From positions 1 to 12,186 of the forward strand of contig JAJZRD010000103.1 of assembly GCA_021845945.1 (NCBI GenBank): a stretch of DNA of 12,186 bases. The letters are read 5' to 3'. Under the pieces are notes generated by a model, which was not told where the DNA came from, made no database searches, and saw only the letters and a list, made by a program, of their open reading frames with translations. The stretch comes from Chloroflexota bacterium. GTDB lineage: Bacteria > Chloroflexota > UBA6077. A program made the translations under genes and the position numbers. The first letter of the stretch is position 1. Every line of letters starts with the position of its first letter. Below, piece by piece: positions 1 through 6,607 of the stretch.

Positions 1-1881
1 AAGACGACCATGGGCTGCTTCCCCATGTGTCCCGATTGCGAAGGGGAGTACCACGATCCCTCCAACCGCCGCTTCCACGCCCAGCCCAACGCCTGCCCGG
101 AGTGCGGGCCGCGGCCGTGGTTGGTGCACGGGGAAAGGATGGGGAAGATGGTGAGTGCCGAAGAGGCCATCCAGGAGACTCGCCTTCTCCTGGCTCAAGG
201 CGCCATCGTGGCAGTGAAGGGGCTCGGCGGCTTCCACCTGGCCTGCGACGCCACCGACGATCGGGCCGTGGCCGAGCTGCGCCGCCGGAAGCGGCGCAGC
301 GACAAGCCCTTCGCGGTCATGTCGCTGGACGCCGAAACCGTCACCACCTACTGCTACCTGAGCGACGAGGAGCGGCAGCTGCTGGAGTCGCCGCAGCGCC
401 CGATCGTCCTGCTCCGCCGCAAGGAGGGCTCCCCCCTCTCCCCCCTTGTCGCCCCCAACAACCGCTTCCTGGGGGTGATGCTACCCTACACGCCGCTGCA
501 CTACCTGCTGCTCGAGCGATCAGCGATCAGCGATCAGCTATCAGCATGGCCTCTGGCCCTGGTCATGACCAGCGGCAACCTGAGCGAGGAGCCGATCGCC
601 ACCGGAAACCGGGAGGCCCTGGAGAGGCTCGACACCCTGGCCGACGCCTTCTTGCTCCACGATCGGGACATCCAGCTGCGGTGCGACGACTCGGTGACCA
701 GGCTCTTCCGGGGCAGGGAGGCCGTCCTGCGCCGCTCCCGGGGCTACGCCCCCTTCCCCGTCCGGCTCGGCTTCGAGCCGCGGGACCTGCTGGCGTGCGG
801 CGGCGAGCTGAAGAGCACCTTCTGCATCACCAAGGGCAACTACGCCTTCCTCAGCCAGCACGTCGGCGACCTGGAGAACGCCGAAACCCTGGAGTCTTTC
901 GCCCGCTCCGTCGAGCACTTCCGTCGACTGTTCCGTTTGGAGATCGCCGGCATCGCCCACGACCTGCACCCGGAGTACCTCTCCACCCGCTACGCCTGGG
1001 AAAGGGCCGAGGGGGGCAGCCGGCTCCCCCTGGTACCGGTGCAGCACCATCACGCCCACGTTGCCGCCTGCATGGCCGAAAACGGGGTGGACGAGCCGGT
1101 GATCGGGGTCTCCTTCGACGGGACCGGCTACGGCGACGACGGCCACCTGTGGGGCGGGGAGTTCCTGATCTGCGACTTCGTGGGGTACCGCCGGGCCGCC
1201 CACCTGAAGTACCTGCCGCTGCCCGGTGGGGAGACGGCCATCAAGCGCCCCTACCGGATGGCGGCCGGCTACCTGCTGGACTGCTTCGGGCCCGAGATCC
1301 TGGAGGCCGATCTCCCCCCACTGCGCGAAGCCTCGGCCCCCGAGATGGCCGTCCTGCAGCGTCAGATCGAGCGAGGGATCAACTCTCCCCTCACCTCCAG
1401 TGTGGGGCGGCTGTTCGACGCAGTGTCCTCTCTGATCGGGCTTCGCCAGGTGGTAAACTACGAGGGACAGGCGGCCATCGAACTGGAGATGGCAGCCCAG
1501 GAGGGGATCGAGGACCGCTACGGCTGGACCATGCTTCCGGGCAAGCCGCGGGTGATCGACGTGAGCCCTGCCCTTCGCCAGATCGTGGAGGAGGTGCGGT
1601 GCGGCACCCCGACGGGTGTGATCTCCGCCCGGTTCCACAACACCGTGGCCGACCTGATCGGCTCCCTCTGCGACCGACTTCGGGAGGAGACCGGCCTCAC
1701 CACGGTAGCCTTGAGCGGCGGGGTTTTCCAGAACCTGTTTCTGCTGGAGCGGGCCTGCCGCCTGCTGGAAGCCCGAGGCTTTCGGGTGCTGATCCATCAC
1801 CAGGTCCCCCCCAACGACGGGGGCATAGCACTGGGCCAGGCGGTGATCGCCAATCGCCGCCTGCTGACTGCTGATTGCTGA
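1..1881 (+). CDS. hypF: Carbamoyltransferase HypF, 5' truncated by window edge
   Basis: HypF converts carbamoyl phosphate and ATP into a carbamoyl adenylate and transfers the carbamoyl group to the C-terminal cysteine of HypE, the first step towards the CN ligands of the [NiFe] site. The frame is open from base 1, so the ATG at position 10 is not the real start. About 130 N-terminal residues are missing: the acylphosphatase domain and the first zinc finger. In visible numbering, the second zinc finger is C10xxC13-x18-C32xxC35. The YrdC-like domain follows, with DKPF at 101-104 and MTSGN at 189-193. The Kae1-like transferase domain has VQHHHAH at 347-353 and GGVFQN at 573-578. Two oddities are heptamer repeats encoding part of an extra segment near residues 171-182, and a repeat-derived C-terminal tail ending LLTADC. 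It is the first visible gene of the hyp operon. Confidence 0.97.
   Translation, partial: KTTMGCFPMCPDCEGEYHDPSNRRFHAQPNACPECGPRPWLVHGERMGKMVSAEEAIQETRLLLAQGAIVAVKGLGGFHLACDATDDRAVAELRRRKRRSDKPFAVMSLDAETVTTYCYLSDEERQLLESPQRPIVLLRRKEGSPLSPLVAPNNRFLGVMLPYTPLHYLLLERSAISDQLSAWPLALVMTSGNLSEEPIATGNREALERLDTLADAFLLHDRDIQLRCDDSVTRLFRGREAVLRRSRGYAPFPVRLGFEPRDLLACGGELKSTFCITKGNYAFLSQHVGDLENAETLESFARSVEHFRRLFRLEIAGIAHDLHPEYLSTRYAWERAEGGSRLPLVPVQHHHAHVAACMAENGVDEPVIGVSFDGTGYGDDGHLWGGEFLICDFVGYRRAAHLKYLPLPGGETAIKRPYRMAAGYLLDCFGPEILEADLPPLREASAPEMAVLQRQIERGINSPLTSSVGRLFDAVSSLIGLRQVVNYEGQAAIELEMAAQEGIEDRYGWTMLPGKPRVIDVSPALRQIVEEVRCGTPTGVISARFHNTVADLIGSLCDRLREETGLTTVALSGGVFQNLFLLERACRLLEARGFRVLIHHQVPPNDGGIALGQAVIANRRLLTADC
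518..545 (+). repeat. Heptamer tandem repeat (GATCAGC x3 + TATCAGC) inside hypF
   Basis: Three perfect copies of GATCAGC (518-538) are followed by TATCAGC (539-545), inside the hypF reading frame. The array encodes much of the segment SAISDQLSA, between the YrdC-domain sequence ending in LLLE and the conserved PLALVMTSGN block, where HypF proteins as I recall them have a shorter connection. Being 28 nt long, the array itself is not a multiple of three, so flanking bases or later indels must restore the frame. This is repeat-derived coding sequence in a loop, judged from pattern only. Confidence 0.8.
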
Positions 1882-1883
1882 CT
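1863..1883 (-). repeat. Heptamer repeats spanning the hypF stop codon
   Basis: Three heptamers lie end to end on the plus strand: GCTGACT, GCTGATT, GCTGACT. Read on the minus strand they are AGTCAGC, AATCAGC, AGTCAGC, the same N-(A/G)TCAGC family as the array at 518-545 but in the opposite orientation. The hypF stop codon (TGA, 1879-1881) lies within the third copy, so the repeat supplies both the last residues (LTADC) and the terminator codon. Confidence 0.75.
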
Positions 1884-1906
1884 GCTTGAGAGCTGGAGGC
1901 TTGAAC

Positions 1907-2134
1907 ATGTGCCTTGCGGTGCCGGCTCGGATCACCAGGATCGAGGGTAATCGGGCCACCGTCGACGTGGCTGGAGTGGTACGGGAGGCCAGCATCATGA
2001 TGCTGCCCGACGCCAAGGTGGGCGAATACGTCATCATCCACGCGGGCTACGCTATCGAGAGGCTGGACGAGGAGGAGGCCCGGCGCACCATCGACCTGTT
2101 CAGGCAGATGGAAGCCCTGGGTCCTGAGAACTGA
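1907..2134 (+). CDS. hypC: Hydrogenase maturation chaperone HypC
   Basis: HypC is a small chaperone that works with HypD as the scaffold on which Fe(CN)2CO is built, then carries it to the hydrogenase large-subunit precursor. The protein is 75 residues, normal for the family. The start at 1907 gives the N-terminus MCLAVPARI, in which Cys2 is the essential iron-binding residue exposed after Met removal. Upstream TTG starts would bury it and are rejected. A GGAGG ribosome binding site at 1895-1899 lies 7 nt before the ATG. The conserved HAGYAIERLDEEEA block is present near the C-terminus. The stop codon shares one base with the hypD start, indicating coupled translation. HybG and HupF are paralogues that cannot be fully excluded, but the hyp context favours HypC. 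Confidence 0.96.
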   Translation: MCLAVPARITRIEGNRATVDVAGVVREASIMMLPDAKVGEYVIIHAGYAIERLDEEEARRTIDLFRQMEALGPEN

Positions 2135-3222
2135 TGAAGTACGTCACCGAGTTCCGAGACGCCGCCGCGGCGGCGCGGCTGGTGGAGCAGATCCACCGGC
2201 GCCCGGCCATCCCCATGAAGCTGATGGAGGTGTGCGGCACCCACACCGTCTCCATCTTCCGCCACGGGATCCGGCAACTGCTGCCCGAGCAGGTCTCCCT
2301 GGTCTCGGGTCCTGGATGCCCCGTGTGCGTGACGGCCAACCGCGACGTCGACTGGGCCATCGCCCTGGCACACCAGCCGGATACCATCCTGGCCACCTTC
2401 GGCGACATGCTGAAGGTGCCGGGCTCCTTCTCCAGCCTGGCACAGGCCCGGGCCGAGGGCTGCGAGGTGCGGATCGTCTACTCCACCCTGGACGCCCTGG
2501 CCATCGCCCGCGCCAACCCCCAGAAGAAGGTGGTCTTCTTCGGGATTGGCTTCGAGACCACCGCCCCAACGGTCGCCTGCTCCCTCCTGGAGGCGGAGCA
2601 GATGGGGCTCAGCAACTACTTCGTCTACCCGGTGCACAAGGTGATGCCTCCTCCCATGAAGGCGCTGGTGGACGCCGAGGAGATCCGGATCGACGGCTTC
2701 CTCTGCCCCGGCCACGTGAGCACCATCACGGGGTCCGAGCCCTACCAGTTTCTGGCCCGGGATTACGGCATCCCCTCTGTCATCGCCGGCTTCGAGCCCC
2801 TGGACATCCTCCAGGCCATCGACATGCTGCTGGTGATGCGGGCTGAAGGTAGGGCGGAGGTGGAGATCCAGTACCGGAGGGTGGTGCGACCGGAGGGCAA
2901 CCCGGTGGCCCGGGAGCAGATGTATCGCGTCTTCCAACCCGCCGACGCGGAGTGGCGAGGGCTGGGGTTGATCCCCGACAGCGGTCTCGCGATTCGGGAG
3001 GAGTACGCCCGCTTCGACGCCCGCCGCGTCCTCCCGATCGATCCGGGGCCAACCAGGGAGCACGCCGGCTGCCGCTGCGGCGAGGTGCTGAGGGGCGTCG
3101 TCCAACCCCCTGAGTGCCCCCTCTACGGCCGGGTCTGCACGCCTGAGAACCCGGTGGGCCCCTGCATGGTCTCCAGCGAGGGGACCTGCTCCACCTGGTT
3201 CCAGTTCGCGGGGGTGGAATGA
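2134..3222 (+). CDS. hypD: Hydrogenase maturation Fe-S protein HypD
   Basis: HypD is the [4Fe-4S] scaffold that, with HypC, assembles the Fe(CN)2CO moiety of the [NiFe] active site in the cytoplasm, reducing the thiocyanate made by HypE/HypF. The protein has 362 residues, standard length. The conserved MEVCGTHT motif has Cys34, the expected iron ligand. GPGCPVC (C62, C65) forms the redox thiol pair, and CPGHVSTITG and AGFEPLDIL are also present. The C-terminal cluster region has cysteines at 313, 315, 328, 335, 344 and 352, enough to bind the [4Fe-4S] cluster. The ATG overlaps the hypC stop by one base, and the gene end overlaps the hypE start by four bases. Nothing essential appears missing. 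Confidence 0.98.
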   Translation: MKYVTEFRDAAAAARLVEQIHRRPAIPMKLMEVCGTHTVSIFRHGIRQLLPEQVSLVSGPGCPVCVTANRDVDWAIALAHQPDTILATFGDMLKVPGSFSSLAQARAEGCEVRIVYSTLDALAIARANPQKKVVFFGIGFETTAPTVACSLLEAEQMGLSNYFVYPVHKVMPPPMKALVDAEEIRIDGFLCPGHVSTITGSEPYQFLARDYGIPSVIAGFEPLDILQAIDMLLVMRAEGRAEVEIQYRRVVRPEGNPVAREQMYRVFQPADAEWRGLGLIPDSGLAIREEYARFDARRVLPIDPGPTREHAGCRCGEVLRGVVQPPECPLYGRVCTPENPVGPCMVSSEGTCSTWFQFAGVE

Positions 3223-4253
3223 GAGACGAACGCATCCTTCTGGCCCACGGCAGCGGGGGCAAGCTGAGCGCGGAGCTGATACAGAGGGTTTTCGTCCCGG
3301 CCTTCGGCAATCCGGCCCTGAACCGGATGGACGATTCGGCGGTGCTTTCCCTGTTCCCTCTCCCCTTGGGAGAGGGTTGGGGTGGCCGTCTCGCTCTGAC
3401 GACCGACTGCCACGTGGTGAAGCCCCTCTTCTTCGACGGAGGCGACATCGGCCGGCTGGCCGTTTGCGGCACCGTGAACGACCTGGCCATGGTGGGGGCC
3501 AGGCCCCTCTACCTGGCGGCAGGCTTCGTGTTGGAGGAAGGGCTGCTCATCGCGACCCTGGAGCAGGTGGTGGCCTCCATGAAGGCCGCGGCGGAGGAAG
3601 CGGGCGTGGCCGTGGTCACCGGCGACACAAAAGTGGTGGAACAGGGAAGCGCCGACGGGCTGTTCATCACCAGCACCGGGGTGGGGGTGGTGCCCGAAGG
3701 GGTCGACGTGTCGGGCAGCAACGCCCGGCCGGGCGACCTGGTGCTCCTCTCCGGCCCCATCGGCGATCACGGCATCGCCGTGCTGAGTCGAAGGGAGGGG
3801 CTGGAGTTCGGCGTTTCGGTGGCCAGCGACGTTGCCCCCCTCAACCGTCTGGTGGAGGCCATCCTGGTGGCCAGTCCTCACCTTCACTCCCTGCGGGACC
3901 CCACCCGGGGCGGCCTCGCCACCACCCTGAACGAACTGGCCGCCCAATCGGGCGTGGCGATCCGGATCGAGGAGGATCGGATCCCCGTTCGCCCCGCCGT
4001 CCAGGCCGCCTGCGAGATGCTGGGCTACGATCCCCTCTACGTGGCCAACGAGGGCAAACTGGTGGCCATCGTGCCCCCAGATGAGGCCGAGCAGGCCCTG
4101 GCAACCATGCGGAGGACCCGCTACGGCGAGGAGGCGTGCCTCGTCGGCACGGTGCTGCCGGAGCAGGGTGGCAGGGTGCTGATGAAGACTCGCATCGGGG
4201 GAACCCGGGTGGTCCAGATGCTGATGGGCGAGATGCTACCCCGGATCTGTTAG
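3219..4253 (+). CDS. hypE: Hydrogenase maturation protein HypE (carbamoyl dehydratase)
   Basis: HypE uses ATP to dehydrate the carbamoyl group received from HypF on its C-terminal cysteine into a thiocyanate, the source of the CN ligands. It belongs to the AIRS/PurM-like ATP-binding superfamily. It has 344 residues and ends in PRIC with the acceptor Cys344 as the last residue, exactly as required. HGSGGKL (10-16), DDSAVL (38-43), the GDIGRLAVCGTVNDLAMVGA region, GDTKVVEQG and DPTRGGLATTLNELA are the family blocks. The start overlaps hypD (ATGA) and is preceded by a G-rich ribosome binding site. An unusual segment, roughly F46-W54, lies between DDSAVL and the next strand and is encoded by a palindromic repeat at 3356-3376. 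Confidence 0.97.
   Translation: MRDERILLAHGSGGKLSAELIQRVFVPAFGNPALNRMDDSAVLSLFPLPLGEGWGGRLALTTDCHVVKPLFFDGGDIGRLAVCGTVNDLAMVGARPLYLAAGFVLEEGLLIATLEQVVASMKAAAEEAGVAVVTGDTKVVEQGSADGLFITSTGVGVVPEGVDVSGSNARPGDLVLLSGPIGDHGIAVLSRREGLEFGVSVASDVAPLNRLVEAILVASPHLHSLRDPTRGGLATTLNELAAQSGVAIRIEEDRIPVRPAVQAACEMLGYDPLYVANEGKLVAIVPPDEAEQALATMRRTRYGEEACLVGTVLPEQGGRVLMKTRIGGTRVVQMLMGEMLPRIC
3356..3376. repeat. Palindromic repeat within hypE (CCCTCTCCC-N3-GGGAGAGGG)
   Basis: CCCTCTCCC (3356-3364) and GGGAGAGGG (3368-3376) form a perfect 9-bp stem with a three-base loop, followed by TTGGGGTGG. It is translated in frame as FPLPLGEGWG, a composition typical of this kind of interspersed repeat when it enters coding sequence. 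Related palindromes occur at 8150-8168 and, with a longer loop, at 5018-5065, so this is probably a genome-wide element rather than HypE-specific sequence. Confidence 0.75.
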
Positions 4254-4265
4254 CGAGGAGACTCC

Positions 4266-4919
4266 ATGGAAATCAAGGTACTGCGCAACGTACTGGAAGC
4301 CAACGACGCCATCGCGGCCGAGAACCGGCGGCTGCTGAAGGCGAAGGGCATATACACCCTCAACCTGATCGCCTCGCCGGGCGCGGGCAAGACCTCACTG
4401 CTGGAGCGCACCCTGGATGGATTGAAGGGCGAGTTCCGCATGGCCGTCATCGAGGGGGACATCGCGGGCAGCGCCGACGCGGAGAGGATCGGCCGGCACC
4501 AAGTCCCGGTGATTCAGATCAACACCGGCGGCGACTGCCACCTCAACGCCAACATGGTGCGCTCGGCCCTGGAGAGTCTGGCCCTGGAGGGGATCCAGCT
4601 GCTGTTCGTAGAGAACGTGGGGAACCTGGTGTGTCCCGCCGGCTTCGACATCGGCGAGGACGCCAAGGTGGTGATCCTGAGCGTGGCCGAGGGCGACGAC
4701 AAGCCGGAGAAATACCCCCTCATCTTCGAGCGGTCCAGCGCCATGGTGCTCAACAAGATCGACCTGCTGGCGATGGTGGACTTCGACCTGGAGAAAGCGA
4801 GGGCCGCGGCCAGGGCCACCCATCCCGACCTCCCCATCTTCGAGCTGTCGGCCCGAAAGGGGCAGGGGCTGGAGGGCTGGCTGAACTGGGTGCGAGCCCG
4901 GGTGAATACCCACAAATAG
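4266..4919 (+). CDS. hypB: Hydrogenase nickel-incorporation GTPase HypB
   Basis: HypB is a SIMIBI-class GTPase that, with HypA, inserts nickel into the hydrogenase large subunit after the iron centre is delivered. It has 217 residues. The P-loop SPGAGKT is at 37-43, EGDIAGSADAERI follows near 63, and NKID for guanine recognition is at 163-166. GGDCH (C91, H92) and NLVC (C123) match the metal-binding site at the G-domain dimer interface. There is no N-terminal CxxCGC-type nickel motif and no histidine-rich stretch, so this is the short form without nickel storage capacity. GAGGAG at 4255-4260 is the ribosome binding site, 5 nt before the ATG and 12 nt after hypE. It is the last gene of the visible operon. 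Confidence 0.97.
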   Translation: MEIKVLRNVLEANDAIAAENRRLLKAKGIYTLNLIASPGAGKTSLLERTLDGLKGEFRMAVIEGDIAGSADAERIGRHQVPVIQINTGGDCHLNANMVRSALESLALEGIQLLFVENVGNLVCPAGFDIGEDAKVVILSVAEGDDKPEKYPLIFERSSAMVLNKIDLLAMVDFDLEKARAAARATHPDLPIFELSARKGQGLEGWLNWVRARVNTHK

Positions 4920-4937
4920 TTAGCGAGCCTTCATACC

Positions 4938-4966
4938 TTGCCTTTTCCCGGGCTATTTGGTAGCAT
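4938..4966 (+). promoter_or_regulatory. Weak candidate promoter downstream of hypB
   Basis: TTGCCT (4938-4943), a 17-nt spacer, then TAGCAT (4961-4966). Each box matches the sigma-70 consensus at four of six positions with ideal spacing. If used, transcription would begin near 4973 and run through two hairpins before the kinase gene at 5127. The box scores are modest and could be chance. Confidence 0.25.
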
Positions 4967-4976
4967 CACAGTCGCG

Positions 4977-4999
4977 GGGCGCTCACGCTTGCGGCGCCC
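4977..4999. other. Short GC-rich hairpin between hypB and the kinase gene
   Basis: GGGCGC (4977-4982) pairs with GCGCCC (4994-4999) across an 11-base loop. The rest of the 4920-5126 gap that is not covered by this hairpin, the hairpin at 5018-5070, the candidate promoter at 4938-4966 or the kinase ribosome binding site shows no convincing gene. Confidence 0.35.
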
Positions 5000-5017
5000 A
5001 ATGCGCGGGTGACGAGC

Positions 5018-5070
5018 GCCTCTCCCTTCCTGATGCGACCGCTGTGGCTCGGGCTGGGGAGAGGCTTTTC
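5018..5070 (+). terminator. Candidate terminator or attenuator hairpin between hypB and the kinase gene
   Basis: GCCTCTCCC (5018-5026) pairs perfectly with GGGAGAGGC (5057-5065), giving a 9-bp stem followed immediately by TTTTC. The 30-nt loop is long for a classical intrinsic terminator and the T-run is short, so termination may be partial. The stem is related to the palindromes at 3356-3376 and 8150-8168, so it may be a decayed interspersed repeat that happens to sit after the hyp operon. Confidence 0.4.
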
Positions 5071-5116
5071 TGCCTTCAGCGAAATCGACAGCCAAAGCTC
5101 ATCGGCAATAACTGGC

Positions 5117-5121
5117 GGAGG
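5117..5121 (+). promoter_or_regulatory. Ribosome binding site that fixes the kinase TTG start
   Basis: GGAGG lies 5 nt before the TTG at 5127. No ATG or GTG in this frame lies near the first transmembrane segment, so this site is the main reason for accepting a TTG start. Confidence 0.6.
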
Positions 5122-5126
5122 CTGAG

Positions 5127-6575
5127 TTGCGACGGTCTGCTCCCGTTGACGTAGAGCTTAGCCAGCGCATCTACTGGCTCATTCAGCTGAGGTGGCTGGC
5201 CTCCTCCGCGGTGATCTACGGCACCTTCCTGTCCACCACCCTGTTCGGCGTGAGGCTAGACCCTCTGCCGCTCTACCTCATTGGCGCCGCCATCGCCATG
5301 TACAACACCTTCTTTATCGTCGGTCTCAAGTGGAACGATGTGGTCTCCGGCGATAGCCAGCTGGCGCAGGCCAGGATGATGGCCAACGCCCAGATCGTCA
5401 CGGACCTCCTGTTTCTCACCCTGCTGATCCACTTCTCGGGGGGTGTGGAGAACCCCCTCGCCTTCTACTTCATTTTCCACGTGATCATCGCCAGCATACT
5501 GCTATCCCGGCGGGCAACCTTCATCCAGGCGACGGTAGCCATCGTCCTCTTCGGCAGCCTGGTGCTGGGCGAGTACGCCCGGATAATCCCCCACGTGAGC
5601 CTCTTCGGGAGGGCCGGGCTGTCCCGGGCCCACGACGGGCTGTTCGTGGCTACGGTTCTCCTGGTGTTCAGCAGCACTCTCTATCTGGCCGCCTACATGG
5701 CCACCTCCATCATGGGGAGGATGAGGGCAAGGGGCATGGAGATCCTGGGCCTGACCATGGAACTGGAGCGGAAGGCCCAGGAGCTGGAGAGGGCCTACAA
5801 CCAGCTGTCGGAGCTGGAGCAGATGAAGAGCCAGCACATGCGAAGGGTCTCCCAGGAGATGAGGGCACCGCTGGCGGCCGTCCAGAACTCGCTGCGAGGG
5901 GCGCTGGAGGGCCGTGCCGGCGAGCTGCCGGCGGCGCAGCGAGACATGATCGCCAGGGCGGAGAGGCGCACCCACAGCCTGTTGACCCTGGTCGGCGATC
6001 TGCTCGTCCTCTCGCGAGCCCGGGAGACGAGGCTGTTCACCGACAGGCAGCCGGTGAGCCCCCTGACGGTCGTCGAGAAAGTAGTGGCGCAGCAGGCGCC
6101 CAAGGCCGTGGCGAAAGTGGTGGCCCTCTCCACCCGCGCCCCCGACGCCGCCCCGACCATGTTCGCCGATCCGGAGGCCCTGGAGCAGCTGTTGTCCAAC
6201 CTGCTGTCCAACGCCCTCAACTATACCCCGGCCGGAGGCAAGGTAGATCTGGCCGTCGACGTCCTGGAGGACAACATCCGCTTCCGGGTCAGCGACACGG
6301 GTATAGGCATCCCGTCGGCGGAGATCCCCAAGGTCTTCAACGAGTTTTACCGAGCCGAGAACGCCCGCCGTTTCAGCGAGGAAGGAACGGGGTTGGGACT
6401 CTCCATCGTGCGCAGCATCGTGGACACTCACGGTGGTCAGATCGACCTGGAGAGTCAGGTAGGGGTCGGCACTACCGTCACGGTGGTGCTTCCCTGCGGC
6501 GAAAACCCTGCGGCCGAGGGAGAGGCAGAGGGGGAAGAGCAGCCCCTGGAATCGCGGGCATCACCCTCGCCCTGA
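5127..6575 (+). CDS. Membrane sensor histidine-kinase-like protein lacking the H-box histidine
   Basis: The protein has 482 residues from a TTG start. About five or six hydrophobic segments fill residues 14-197 without a large extracellular domain, including a conserved-looking FSGGVENPLAFYFIFH stretch near 105-120 that recalls RegB/PrrB-like membrane sensors. A helical linker rich in Glu and Leu runs from about 198 to 238. The dimerisation region reads RRVSQEMRAPLAA: position 243 is Gln where kinases have the phosphorylated His of S-H-E-L-R-x-P-L. The nearest histidine, His237, is six residues upstream and out of register. The ATP-binding domain is intact, with N-box NLLSNALNY near 357-366, DTGIGI near 390 and GTGLGLSIV near 421. 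No response regulator is adjacent. The C-terminal tail is acidic and ends in SPSP, encoded by repeat-like sequence. It may be a pseudokinase, a partner in a heterodimer, or contain a sequencing error at one base. Confidence 0.88.
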   Translation: MRRSAPVDVELSQRIYWLIQLRWLASSAVIYGTFLSTTLFGVRLDPLPLYLIGAAIAMYNTFFIVGLKWNDVVSGDSQLAQARMMANAQIVTDLLFLTLLIHFSGGVENPLAFYFIFHVIIASILLSRRATFIQATVAIVLFGSLVLGEYARIIPHVSLFGRAGLSRAHDGLFVATVLLVFSSTLYLAAYMATSIMGRMRARGMEILGLTMELERKAQELERAYNQLSELEQMKSQHMRRVSQEMRAPLAAVQNSLRGALEGRAGELPAAQRDMIARAERRTHSLLTLVGDLLVLSRARETRLFTDRQPVSPLTVVEKVVAQQAPKAVAKVVALSTRAPDAAPTMFADPEALEQLLSNLLSNALNYTPAGGKVDLAVDVLEDNIRFRVSDTGIGIPSAEIPKVFNEFYRAENARRFSEEGTGLGLSIVRSIVDTHGGQIDLESQVGVGTTVTVVLPCGENPAAEGEAEGEEQPLESRASPSP

Positions 6576-6583
6576 CCCTCTCT
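6561..6583. repeat. Repeat-like sequence over the kinase stop codon
   Basis: The sequence reads TCACCCTCGCCCTGACCCTC then TCT, rich in CCCT units. It resembles the CCCTCACCC and CCTCTCCC parts of the element at 8114-8170. It encodes the final SPSP and the stop codon (TGA, 6573-6575). The match is short and compositional, so membership in the family is tentative. Confidence 0.35.
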
Positions 6584-6607
6584 AGTCGGGCTTCGGAGGC
6601 AGGCCCC

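Noticed and set aside
541..2037. 498-codon open frame on the minus strand opposite hypF/hypC
   Set aside because: Antisense shadow in high-GC DNA. Its translation has no recognisable motif, while the plus strand encodes full HypF and HypC signatures.
4136..4963. 275-codon open frame on the plus strand overlapping hypE and hypB
   Set aside because: Out-of-frame shadow; the hypB frame has P-loop, metal-site and NKID motifs in the correct order.
4957..5154. 65-codon open frame between hypB and the kinase
   Set aside because: It runs through hairpins, overlaps the kinase start and has no ribosome binding site or recognisable content.
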